Assembly (NCBI GenBank): GCA_023663025.1
Contig: JAMPIC010000001.1
Location: 140,231-204,230, forward strand
From: Prevotella sp.
Lineage (GTDB): Bacteria; Bacillota; Clostridia; Oscillospirales; Ruminococcaceae
Direction of reading: 5' to 3'
Length of the DNA: 64,000 bases
Shown here: positions 8,214 to 16,014 of the stretch, one piece after another
Position numbering within the stretch: position 1 is the stretch's first letter
Layout of the letters: every line of letters begins with the position of its first letter
Notes under the pieces: model-generated
What the model saw: only the letters and a program-made list of their open reading frames with translations
The model's database searches: none
What the model was told of the DNA's origin: nothing
Translations under genes and position numbers: made by a program

Positions 8214-8265
8214 AACCGCCCCCAAAAGCCGTACAAACTTTTTGGGGGCGGTTCGGATTTTTTCT
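8214..8265. terminator. Bidirectional terminator between copZ and the TPR lipoprotein gene
   Basis: AACCGCCCCCAAAA (8214-8227) pairs perfectly with TTTTGGGGGCGGTT (8240-8253), followed by CGGATTTTTTC. It sits between convergent genes, within a few bases of both stops. Confidence 0.85.
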
Positions 8266-8266
8266 G

Positions 8267-8917
8267 TCAGTCAAGCTTTGCGAGACGGTCGTTTATCTCG
8301 TCAATCCGTGAGTATCCCAATGCCCGGGCTTTTTCCAGAGCCTCGGCGGACTTTTCCGGCTCCAGAGCCAATTTGTAGGCAATGGCAAGATACGCGTAAA
8401 TGTCCGCGCTCTCGGGGTAGTACTCCTGCGCCTTTTCCAGATATTCCGCCGCGGAGATGGGTTTGTTTGTTTCTATGAAAAGCGCACCCAGACTGATATA
8501 AAGATTGGCGGAATCCGCGTTCTGCGGATCGTATTCGAGCGCCGTTTGATAGCACTCCATAGCCTTGTCGCGCTCGCCCGTCTTTTTGTACGCAACGCCC
8601 AGGCTTACCCACGCGCTGAAATATTCCGGGTCGATATCGAGGCATTTCCGCTGGTACTCGATGCACGTTCCGTAGTTTTCAAGGCGGTAGAAGCAGTTGC
8701 CCATACAGTGGTAAAGCTCCGCCTCCCTGAAATTTTTCAGCCCCTTTTCCTCGGCGGCGGAGAATTGCTCCAAAGCTTCCTCATAGCTGCCGCTTGAGTA
8801 GAGTTTTTTCCCCTCTGCGGCGGTTTTGTCCCCCGACATTCCGCAGGAAGAAAACGCCGCCGCCGAAACGGTCAGCGCGGTCAGTACCGCAGCGGCGCGG
8901 GGTATTCCGAATTTCAT
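8267..8917 (-). CDS. TPR-repeat lipoprotein
   Basis: This 216-residue protein starts with a basic, hydrophobic signal peptide ending in the lipobox AFSSC (Cys25), so it is likely lipid-anchored outside the membrane. The mature part is mostly tetratricopeptide repeats, for example AEGKKLYSSGSYEEALEQF, AWVSLGVAYKKTGERDKAM and IYAYLAIAYKLALEPEKSA, which usually form protein-binding superhelices. It follows the MazG-like gene by 39 bases in the same direction and is probably in one transcript with it. The partner is unknown. Confidence 0.85.
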   Translation of the reverse strand: MKFGIPRAAAVLTALTVSAAAFSSCGMSGDKTAAEGKKLYSSGSYEEALEQFSAAEEKGLKNFREAELYHCMGNCFYRLENYGTCIEYQRKCLDIDPEYFSAWVSLGVAYKKTGERDKAMECYQTALEYDPQNADSANLYISLGALFIETNKPISAAEYLEKAQEYYPESADIYAYLAIAYKLALEPEKSAEALEKARALGYSRIDEINDRLAKLD

Positions 8918-8956
8918 ACCGGTCAGTCCTTTCCAATCAAAAGCTTTTATCGGATT

Positions 8957-9295
8957 TCAGATATCCCCGCTGAGCCGAACCTGCGATCTTTCGGTCTCAA
9001 AGCCGTCGGGATATCTTTTTTTCAGCTTGTCTATGTTTATCCGCAAAACGTCCTCGAGGGGGACGTCCAGCGCGGCGGCGGTTTCGGCGAGATACCAAGC
9101 CACATCGCCCAGCTCCTTGACAAGGTGCTCCTTGTCAAGCCCGTGACCCTGAGCAAGCCATTTTTTGACGATATCAATGGCTTCCCCCGCCTCTCCGCAG
9201 AGACCCATAACACCGTTTATCAGCGCGTCCTTTTTGGTGCTTACCGACGGACTCAGCGTGGTCATTGCAAGCTTTTGGTATTCGTTTGCGGTCAT
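8957..9295 (-). CDS. MazG-like nucleotide pyrophosphohydrolase
   Basis: This 112-residue all-alpha protein carries the metal-binding signature of MazG/dUTPase-like enzymes: GLCGEAGEAIDIVKK around residue 32 and KELGDVAWYLAETA around residue 60. Such enzymes hydrolyse nucleoside triphosphates to monophosphates, often as house cleaning, and the exact substrate cannot be read. The single domain is typical of short MazG-like proteins. The ATG follows GGAGGAATTTAAA. It is followed by the TPR lipoprotein gene. Confidence 0.85.
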   Translation of the reverse strand: MTANEYQKLAMTTLSPSVSTKKDALINGVMGLCGEAGEAIDIVKKWLAQGHGLDKEHLVKELGDVAWYLAETAAALDVPLEDVLRINIDKLKKRYPDGFETERSQVRLSGDI

Positions 9296-9534
9296 TTTAA
9301 ATTCCTCCGATACAGTTTATGATCACCCGCGAAAGCGCGGGAATTTCCCGTTTTCACGGAACGCTCGCCCTCCGTATAATTTTTTTAATATACAGATTAA
9401 TTATAAATCAAATATGTCCCGAATACAATACGCCGCCGCGATAGTTTACCGAAAATTAACAATCCGCGCCGTTTCCCGTCTCCTCAAAAAAGGTTTTGTA
9501 CCCTGCAAGTAATCAAACTGTAAACGAAATGTAA

Positions 9535-9563
9535 TTGATTTCATACCGGAAAGATGATATAAT
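9535..9563 (+). promoter_or_regulatory. Promoter of the 9647 lipoprotein gene
   Basis: TTGATT (9535-9540), 17 bases, TATAAT (9558-9563). The rest of the 350-base gap from 9296 is AT-rich and I see nothing else in it. Confidence 0.65.
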
Positions 9564-9646
9564 TATTAAGGAATAAAAAGATAACTGCGGGAATTTATCC
9601 CGTTCCGGAAAGGCAGCATCTGTAATGAAAGGGGTGTAAGACCATA

Positions 9647-10984
9647 TTGAGACTTAAATTCCGCGCCGCAGCTCTCCTGCTTGCGGTATCTGTAACCCCG
9701 CTTTGCTTCGCTTCCTGCGGCGTTTGGGACGGAAACGCTTCTCAGTCAGACGGCGTCATGGAAGAACCCGCCGCCGAAACCACGGAGCAGCTCGTAAAGA
9801 ACGCGCCCTCGGCTTACGCTCTTGCCAACGGCTTTGACGCTTCCGTGAACGACGAACCCTTTTCAGCATACACATACGATTTTTCGGTATACGGAAACAA
9901 CTATATGATAACGGCGGCTCCCGATGAAAAAGGTACGGGACTTACCCTTACGGTCGAGAATAATCGGTTCGGATTTTCAAAATTCAGCGTTGCGCCTCCC
10001 GACGGCTATATGGTAAATCTGCCCTATTCGCAGCAGTACGCAAATCAGGTCTGCACAGTGATAAAAAGCTCCTCGGAGGAGGACGTCGGTATTCCCGACT
10101 TGCTTAAAATAGATTTCTTTCTTATCGATTTCAGCGACGAGTCCCTGCCGTACAGCGTAAGCAGACTGTACTCCATACTGGACGACCGCCTTGTGGAGGT
10201 GGAAGTCTACAACACCGAGACGGACATTTTCCGCGCCGAAGATACGGACAGCGCCGGGGAAACGCGGATCATGGGCAGAAGCGCGGCGGATGCGGCGGAC
10301 GTTCTCGACCCGATGGACTATATCCCCGAAAGCGATCTGTACCGCACTGAGGAACTCAAGTTCATGCCCGAGCCTGCCGTCACAGTGAACGAGGACGGAA
10401 GCCTCTCAACGGAGATAATAACCTATACCCTTAATCCCAATGATATGACCATGCGCCGCGCCCGCGAAACATGGACGGATTTTTCCGACAATCCCCTTTA
10501 TTACGGCTACGCGGCTCATGCCGTTGCGGGAAATCTGTATCAGTACTTCACTGCGACAAGCCTTAACGTCAGCGATTACGAAAACTACATCGAGGTAGCC
10601 GCCGCTGACGACAGCGACAGCAGATATTTTTTCAAGGTGGACGATCCCCGCTTCTCGACCCTTTCCGAGCTGAGAAGCTATGTGCTCGGGTACTTCGACG
10701 AAAAGCTTGTGAATGAAATGTTCCTGAAAGCTCCCCAGCAGTACCGCGATATAGGCGGCGAGCTGTACACGATACTGGGCGACGGCGGCATAAACGAGGA
10801 ACTGGGCAAGCTTACCATAACCGATTGGGAGACGGACGGCAATACGGTCGTTTATCACACCAAGCAGGAAAAATTCAGCAGCGATCATGTGCTTGACGGC
10901 TATGTGGACGGAGGAGATTTCGTCATAGAGATAAACGGCGGGAACGGCTTTATTGTGAAGCAGTACCGTTATCCCAACAGCTGA
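9647..10984 (+). CDS. Uncharacterised secreted lipoprotein
   Basis: This 445-residue protein has a signal peptide with lipobox FASC (Cys24), then an acidic linker and a large extracytoplasmic part rich in Asp, Tyr and beta-type sequence. I do not recognise the family. The start is a TTG at 9647 (the upstream in-region ATG meets a stop after three codons), 12-13 bases after GAAAGGGG. A promoter lies 84 bases upstream and a hairpin follows the stop, so it is a single-gene unit. Confidence 0.75.
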   Translation: MRLKFRAAALLLAVSVTPLCFASCGVWDGNASQSDGVMEEPAAETTEQLVKNAPSAYALANGFDASVNDEPFSAYTYDFSVYGNNYMITAAPDEKGTGLTLTVENNRFGFSKFSVAPPDGYMVNLPYSQQYANQVCTVIKSSSEEDVGIPDLLKIDFFLIDFSDESLPYSVSRLYSILDDRLVEVEVYNTETDIFRAEDTDSAGETRIMGRSAADAADVLDPMDYIPESDLYRTEELKFMPEPAVTVNEDGSLSTEIITYTLNPNDMTMRRARETWTDFSDNPLYYGYAAHAVAGNLYQYFTATSLNVSDYENYIEVAAADDSDSRYFFKVDDPRFSTLSELRSYVLGYFDEKLVNEMFLKAPQQYRDIGGELYTILGDGGINEELGKLTITDWETDGNTVVYHTKQEKFSSDHVLDGYVDGGDFVIEINGGNGFIVKQYRYPNS

Positions 10985-10993
10985 TATAATTTG

Positions 10994-11027
10994 AAAGGCT
11001 GAGAATGACCAAGCGTTCTCAGCCTTT
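10994..11027 (+). terminator. Hairpin after the lipoprotein gene
   Basis: AAAGGCTGAGAA (10994-11005) pairs with TTCTCAGCCTTT (11016-11027). The following GGTCTGTCTG is a poor T-tract. Confidence 0.5.
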
Positions 11028-11164
11028 GGTCTGTCTGCGGGAACCGCCCCGAATTCCCCATATGATACAATACTGTAAAACGCGGTGAAAATCCAATAAA
11101 TAATATTCGTTTATGATACTGCTGCAGCACCGCAAAATGTTTGAGATTAATGGACTTCACAGCC

Positions 11165-11193
11165 TTGAAACCCGTTCCGAAATATGGTATAAT
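11165..11193 (+). promoter_or_regulatory. Orphan promoter in the gap before the small ORF
   Basis: TTGAAA (11165-11170), 17 bases, TGG-TATAAT (11188-11193) make a good extended -10 promoter. No plus-strand gene starts before araD at 11597. The transcript would be a small RNA or a long araD leader running antisense to the 11310-11504 gene. Confidence 0.5.
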
Positions 11194-11199
11194 GTAACT

Positions 11200-11305
11200 G
11201 CGGATTGGATTTGCCTAAAAACAAGCTTACAGTTCGCCGTGGAAATGCCGGGATCAAGGCGTGAACAATAAAAGGCGCAAAGCCTTGAAAGCTCTGCGCC
11301 GGTTA
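11200..11305 (+). ncRNA. Candidate small RNA (structure only)
   Basis: Downstream of the orphan promoter the sequence contains possible pairings (GTTCGCC with GGCGTGAAC near 11232-11265) and the GGCGCA...TGCGCC hairpin at 11274-11300 followed by GGTTAATTTTT. No known RNA family is recognised. It may only be a leader for araD. Confidence 0.25.
11267..11300 (-). terminator. Terminator of the small unknown gene
   Basis: On the minus strand GGCGCAGAG...CTTTGCGCC (11300-11274) is followed by TTTTATT (11273-11267), just after the stop of the 11310-11504 gene. Confidence 0.75.
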
Positions 11306-11309
11306 ATTT

Positions 11310-11504
11310 TTACATTGCGCTGACCAATTCCTTCGCGCTGCTGCCGTCAGTTTGACTGATGTTGGGAATTTTGTCAAGCAATTTAGGGTCAGACGTTTCT
11401 ATGTACTCGATAAATGTAACGATCTGACTGTCGTTTGCACCTAATTTTTTCAGACCCCGAATAATATTAAATGCCTCTTTGTTTGTCGTGTCTTCGTTCA
11501 CCAT
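11310..11504 (-). CDS. Small protein of unknown function
   Basis: The 64-residue product is soluble and mostly helical (KEAFNIIRGLKKLGANDSQ, IVTFIEYIETSDPKLLDKI). The ATG at 11504 is chosen over an upstream in-frame start because AAGGAGGTGTCAAGT precedes it at ideal distance. It has its own terminator. No family is recognised; the size, strong ribosome site and isolation suggest a regulatory or adaptor protein, but that is only a guess. Confidence 0.65.
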   Translation of the reverse strand: MVNEDTTNKEAFNIIRGLKKLGANDSQIVTFIEYIETSDPKLLDKIPNISQTDGSSAKELVSAM

Positions 11505-11596
11505 ACTTGACACCTCCTTGTATAAAGGCTGCATTTTTATTATACAGGGACAATAAAAATTTGTCAAGATAAAAATATTTTACGGAGGGAAAAATT

Positions 11597-12289
11597 ATGC
11601 TTGAAAAATTAAAACAGGAAGTCCTCGAAGCGAACCTTATGCTGCCGAAATACGGTCTGGTAACGTTCACATGGGGGAACGTCTCCGCCGTCGACAGGGA
11701 AAGCGGCATGGTGGTCATCAAGCCGTCGGGAGTTGACTATGACAAAATGACCGCCGACGATATGTCGGTAGTGGAGCTTTCCACGGGCAAGGTCGCCGAG
11801 GGAAAACTGAACCCTTCCAGCGACACACCCACTCATCTGGAGCTTTACCGCGCCTTTGAGGGACTGGGCGGGATTGTCCACACCCACAGCCGCTGGGCGA
11901 CTTCCTTTGCGCAGGCGGGCAAAGGGATAATCCCCATGGGAACGACCCACGCAGACTATTTCTACGGCGAGATCCCCTGCACCCGCGCCATGACCCCCGC
12001 AGAGATAGGCGGCGAATACGAAAAGGAAACCGGAACGGTCATTATCGAAACGTTTGAGGGTACCGACCCGCTGACCGTTCCCGCCGTACTGGTGAAAAGC
12101 CACGGTCCGTTCACCTGGGGAAAAACCGCCGCCGAAGCCGTACACAACGCGGTAGTCCTCGAAGAAGCCGCGTTCATGAACTATCACGCTCTGGGGCTTA
12201 ACCCACAAACCGGACGTATGCAGCAGGAGCTTCTTGACAAGCACTATCTCAGAAAACACGGCGCAAACGCGTATTACGGTCAGCGGTGA
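11597..12289 (+). CDS. araD: L-ribulose-5-phosphate 4-epimerase
   Basis: This 230-residue class II aldolase-fold enzyme converts L-ribulose 5-phosphate to D-xylulose 5-phosphate, linking arabinose use to the pentose phosphate pathway. Seen: TWGNVSAVDR near 25-34, the substrate motif KPSGVDYD near 42-49, SSDTPTH with Asp76, metal ligands His95 and His97 in IVHTHSRWAT, and His169 in KSHGPFTWG. Length is normal. The ATG follows TACGGAGGGAAAAATT. It is the first gene of an operon with GH43 and GH27 glycosidases. No araA or araB is adjacent, but an FGGY kinase lies at 58.6-60.1 kb. Confidence 0.93.
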   Translation: MLEKLKQEVLEANLMLPKYGLVTFTWGNVSAVDRESGMVVIKPSGVDYDKMTADDMSVVELSTGKVAEGKLNPSSDTPTHLELYRAFEGLGGIVHTHSRWATSFAQAGKGIIPMGTTHADYFYGEIPCTRAMTPAEIGGEYEKETGTVIIETFEGTDPLTVPAVLVKSHGPFTWGKTAAEAVHNAVVLEEAAFMNYHALGLNPQTGRMQQELLDKHYLRKHGANAYYGQR

Positions 12290-12350
12290 ACCGCCGCCCT
12301 GCAAAAGGCTTTATTTTACAGGTTTGCCATAAACGGAAAGGAAAATATTT

Positions 12351-13841
12351 ATGCAGTACAAAAACCCGATAGTCAAAGGCTTTTACCCCGACCCAAGTCT
12401 ATGCGCCGCAAACGGCAAATACTACATGGTGTGCAGCTCGTTTCAGTATTTCCCGGGAGTGCCTCTTTTCGAGAGCGCGGACCTTGTGAACTGGAAGCAG
12501 ATAGGTCATGTGCTGACGAGAAAGTCGCAGGTTGCCCTTGAAAAAATAAACAGCTCGGGAGGAGTTTTCGCTCCCACAATTCGGTACAATAACGGCAGGT
12601 TTTACATGGTCACCACCAACGACACCACCCACAAGAATTTTTACGTTTGGACGGACGACATATACGGCGAGTGGTCGGAACCCGCAGAGGTCGACCGTGA
12701 CGGCATTGACCCCTCCCTGCTTTTCGACGGGGACAAGGTATACTTCCTCAGCAACGGCACAGACGATTACGGCGAGGGCGGCGTCGTTCAGTGCGAAATA
12801 AATATTGAGACGGGCGAAAAGCTTTCCCCCGCGAAATGTATCTGGAAAGGCAGCGGCGGGCGTTTCCTCGAAAGTCCCCATATGTATAAGATCGGCAATT
12901 ACTACTATCTTATGGCTGCGGAGGGCGGCACAGAGTACGGTCACATGATCACATACGCGCGGTCGGATTCGCCCTGGGGGACGTTTGAAAATTACCCCGC
13001 AAACCCTGTTCTCACCAACAGGAACAAAGCTCCCTGCATTATTCAGGGAATAGGTCACGGCGATTTAATCCAAAGCGCGGACGGCGGTTGGTACATAGTT
13101 TCCCTCGGTTTCCGTCAGATGCATTTGTGGATGCCCTACCACCATCTGGGCAGAGAGGTTTTCCTCACCCCCGTAAAGTTCGGCGGGGACGGCTGGTTCA
13201 CCGCCGGCAGGGACGGCACGACCGACGCAGCCTACGAGATCACGGGAGATTTCGTGCAGTCGGAGAAAAAAACGTACACCTTTGAAAATACCGATTGGTC
13301 TGTGGATTGGTGCTTTCTGCGCCACCCGCATGAGGAGAACTATGAGCTGACCGAGGACAGGGCTGTCCTGCGGGGTACGGATATTACTTTGGACGACGTT
13401 GACTCCCCCTCGTTTGTGGGTATCCGTCAGCGGGATTTTTGCTTCGGGCTGACGGCGGATACCGTACTGAGCGGCGAAAACGGCGAGGGCGGCGTAACCG
13501 TCTATATGTGCGAGAACGAGCATTACGACATAGCGGTCCGGAAAAACGGCGGGGACTTTGAAGCCGTCCTAAAGCTGAATATCGGCGGCATAAAGCATGA
13601 GCAGACCGTTGTTCCGCTTTCGTCGGGAAAAGCGAAAATACTTATTCGGGCGAACAGTATGCTCTACAATTTCTACGTTTCCGAAGCGGACGGAAAGGAA
13701 ACGCACCTCGGCGGCGGCAGCGCGAAGTATCTTTCCAGCGAGGTGTCGGGAGGCTTTACGGGAGTTGTCCTCGGACTTTACGCGGCGGGGAATGTTTCCG
13801 CCGAATTTACGGGCTTTGAGATAAACTACACAGAGGAATAA
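12351..13841 (+). CDS. GH43 beta-xylosidase / alpha-L-arabinofuranosidase
   Basis: This 496-residue enzyme has a five-bladed propeller catalytic domain (about 1-310) and a C-terminal beta-sandwich typical of XynB-type GH43 enzymes. Likely catalytic residues are the general base Asp14 in FYPDPS, the pKa-tuning Asp120 in DGIDPSLLFD and the acid Glu174 in RFLESPHMYK. It has no signal peptide, so it should act on imported xylo- or arabino-oligosaccharides inside the cell. It follows araD by 61 bases with the site AACGGAAAGGAAAATATTT, and precedes GH27. Xylosidase versus arabinosidase cannot be decided from sequence alone. Confidence 0.9.
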   Translation: MQYKNPIVKGFYPDPSLCAANGKYYMVCSSFQYFPGVPLFESADLVNWKQIGHVLTRKSQVALEKINSSGGVFAPTIRYNNGRFYMVTTNDTTHKNFYVWTDDIYGEWSEPAEVDRDGIDPSLLFDGDKVYFLSNGTDDYGEGGVVQCEINIETGEKLSPAKCIWKGSGGRFLESPHMYKIGNYYYLMAAEGGTEYGHMITYARSDSPWGTFENYPANPVLTNRNKAPCIIQGIGHGDLIQSADGGWYIVSLGFRQMHLWMPYHHLGREVFLTPVKFGGDGWFTAGRDGTTDAAYEITGDFVQSEKKTYTFENTDWSVDWCFLRHPHEENYELTEDRAVLRGTDITLDDVDSPSFVGIRQRDFCFGLTADTVLSGENGEGGVTVYMCENEHYDIAVRKNGGDFEAVLKLNIGGIKHEQTVVPLSSGKAKILIRANSMLYNFYVSEADGKETHLGGGSAKYLSSEVSGGFTGVVLGLYAAGNVSAEFTGFEINYTEE

Positions 13842-13873
13842 TCAACGGCAATTATACGGAAAGGAACGATTTT

Positions 13874-15139
13874 ATGAATTTGTCAAAAGCGCCCATGGGG
13901 TGGAACAGCTGGGACTGCTACGGCGCGTCCGTGAACGAGGAGACCGTGAAAAAGAACGCCGACTTTATGGCGAAGCATCTGAAACGGTACGGCTGGGAAT
14001 ATATCGTTGTGGATATTCAGTGGAGCGCGCCCAATGCGGCGAGCCATGAGTACGAACCGTTCGCCGACCTGTGCATGGACGAATTTTCACGGCTTGTCCC
14101 CGCGGAAAAGCGTTTCCCCTCGGCGGCGGGAGGAAAAGGCTTCGCCCCCCTTGCGGAGTACGTTCACTCATTGGGACTGAAATTCGGCATACATATTATG
14201 AGGGGTATTCCCAGACAGGCGGTGCATAAAAACTGTCCCATAAAAGGCACTGACAGGACGGCGCGGCAAATTGCCAAAACCGACAGCATCTGCCGTTGGA
14301 ACACGGATATGTACGGCGTCGATCCCGCCAAAGAGGGCGCGAGGGAGTACTATGACAGCCTGTTCGAGCTTTACGCCTCATGGGGCGTTGACTTTATCAA
14401 GGTGGACGATATATGCCGCGAATTGCCTCACGAGGAGACGGAGCTTGTCATGTTAAGCGAGGCGCTGAAAGGCTGCGGACGGGAAATGGTTCTCAGCCTT
14501 TCGCCGGGACCCGCGCTTCTCGAAAAGGCGGAGCTTTACAAGCAGACAGCCAATATGTGGCGTATAACCGACGATTTTTGGGACAAGTGGGAGCTTCTCT
14601 GCGCCATGTTCGAGCGGGCGGAAAAGTGGTGTACCCACACCGGCGCGGGAAGTTTCCCCGACGCGGATATGCTGCCCATAGGACCTATTTTGCAGGACTA
14701 TGACAAGTCCAACCGCACAAAATTTACCGAAAACGAGCAGATAACCATGATGACCCTGTGGAGCATTTTCCGTTCGCCCCTTATGATAGGCGGGGAGATG
14801 ACGGGCTTCGACGGTTTCACAATGAGCCTGATAACCAACGAAGCCGTGCTGAAAATGCACAGTAACGCAAGGAATTCCCACCAAGTGTGGAGGAGAAATA
14901 TCGGCGGCTCGGAGTATATTCTGTGGACGGCTTCAAGCTGCGAGGGGGGACAGTATGCCGCTGTGTTCAACGCGGGTGAAGCGGACGGGGAGATCGAGAT
15001 ACCGCTTTCCGATCTGGAGCTGTACGGCGGCGTTAATGTCCGCGAGCTGTGGAGCGGGGACAGCTTTTCCGCGGACAAGGCTGTTTCCGTGAAAATCGGG
15101 AAACACGGGGCGAAAGCGTTTGAGATCGTGAAAAGTTGA
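13874..15139 (+). CDS. GH27 family glycosidase (alpha-galactosidase or beta-L-arabinopyranosidase)
   Basis: The 421-residue TIM-barrel enzyme begins with the GH27 signature PMGWNSWDCYG. Likely catalytic residues are nucleophile Asp178 in DFIKVDDIC and acid/base Asp233 in WRITDDFWD. The C-terminal 80 residues form the usual beta domain. It has no signal peptide, so it is cytoplasmic. GH27 retaining enzymes release alpha-galactose, and some members release beta-L-arabinopyranose. The arabinose context (araD, GH43) makes the second activity plausible, by inference. It ends the operon; a MITE-like palindrome follows. Confidence 0.9.
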   Translation: MNLSKAPMGWNSWDCYGASVNEETVKKNADFMAKHLKRYGWEYIVVDIQWSAPNAASHEYEPFADLCMDEFSRLVPAEKRFPSAAGGKGFAPLAEYVHSLGLKFGIHIMRGIPRQAVHKNCPIKGTDRTARQIAKTDSICRWNTDMYGVDPAKEGAREYYDSLFELYASWGVDFIKVDDICRELPHEETELVMLSEALKGCGREMVLSLSPGPALLEKAELYKQTANMWRITDDFWDKWELLCAMFERAEKWCTHTGAGSFPDADMLPIGPILQDYDKSNRTKFTENEQITMMTLWSIFRSPLMIGGEMTGFDGFTMSLITNEAVLKMHSNARNSHQVWRRNIGGSEYILWTASSCEGGQYAAVFNAGEADGEIEIPLSDLELYGGVNVRELWSGDSFSADKAVSVKIGKHGAKAFEIVKS

Positions 15140-15174
15140 TAAAAAGTTGAAATTTTTCGGGTACTATAATAAAT

Positions 15175-15310
15175 ATAGCAATCCAACAAAATAACGCCTT
15201 TTGTAGGGGCGGGGTTTCCCCGCCCGCAGGGTTAACCACAGCGTACCGTTCGGCGGGACGGGAAACCCGTCCCCTACGAAAAATGTACAAATATTCAGAG
15301 GATTGCTATA
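15175..15310. repeat. MITE-like palindromic element with terminal inverted repeats
   Basis: TATAGCAATCC (15175-15185) and GGATTGCTATA (15300-15310) are perfect 11-bp terminal inverted repeats around GGGGCGGGG/CCCCGCCC and ACGGG-AAA-CCCGT stems. The left part (AATCCAACAAAATAACGCC then TTTTGTAGGGGC) matches the element at 25.92-26.0 kb. The right end supplies the -10 region (TATAAT 15307-15312) for the response regulator gene. Confidence 0.65.
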
Positions 15311-15336
15311 ATAAAAACAGAAAAAGGAGCTTTGCA

Positions 15337-16014
15337 ATGTACCGCATTTTGGTCGCGGACGATGAACCCGACATCGCCGCCATGCTCAGGGACTATTTTG
15401 AAATGAACGGCTGCGAAGTGATCACCGCCCTCAACGGCAGCGAGGCGATCGAAAAATCAGCCCAAAACCCCGACATTATCCTGCTGGACGTCAATATGCC
15501 CGGCGCGGACGGTCTGACGGTTTGCAGAACGGTTCGCGAATATGTGTCCTGTCCCATAATTTTCCTCACTGCCCGGGTCGAGGACAGCGACAAGATCGCG
15601 GGCTTTGCCGCAGGCGGGGACGATTATGTGGTCAAGCCCTTTTCCATAGACGAGCTGGGGGCGCGGACGGCGGCTCACATCAGGCGGGACAGGCGCGCCG
15701 CTTCGGGTGCGGATAACGTAAACGTCAGATTTTTCGGCAGTCTGGCGGTGGACTATTCCGCGAAAACCGTCACGGCGGCGGGTCGGGCTCTGGAGTTCCC
15801 CAAAAAGGAATTTGAGATAATCGAGCTGCTGTCCGTGAACGCGGGTCAGGTGTTCGACAAGGAACGTATTTACGAGCGGATCTGGGGCTACGACGCGGAG
15901 GGGGACAGCTCCGTGGTCGCCGAGCATATCAGGCGCATACGGGCAAAGCTGTCCGCGGCAGGCGAGTCCCGCATAGAGACCGTATGGGGAATGGGGTACA
16001 AATGGGTAAAGTAA
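15337..16014 (+). CDS. OmpR-family response regulator
   Basis: This 225-residue protein has a receiver domain with acidic pocket Asp8/Asp9, phospho-acceptor Asp51 in IILLDVNMPG, Thr78 and Lys100 in VVKPFS, followed by a winged-helix DNA-binding domain ending TVWGMGYKWVK. The ATG at 15337 after AAAAAGGAGCTTTGCA is chosen; an earlier in-frame ATG lies before the likely transcription start. It overlaps the kinase gene and is followed by an ABC transporter that it probably regulates. Confidence 0.93.
   Translation: MYRILVADDEPDIAAMLRDYFEMNGCEVITALNGSEAIEKSAQNPDIILLDVNMPGADGLTVCRTVREYVSCPIIFLTARVEDSDKIAGFAAGGDDYVVKPFSIDELGARTAAHIRRDRRAASGADNVNVRFFGSLAVDYSAKTVTAAGRALEFPKKEFEIIELLSVNAGQVFDKERIYERIWGYDAEGDSSVVAEHIRRIRAKLSAAGESRIETVWGMGYKWVK

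Noticed and set aside
15283..15336. Eighteen-residue N-terminal extension of the response regulator
   Set aside because: The upstream ATG precedes the likely -10 box (15307-15312) and lacks a ribosome site; the ATG at 15337 gives the normal receiver-domain start.
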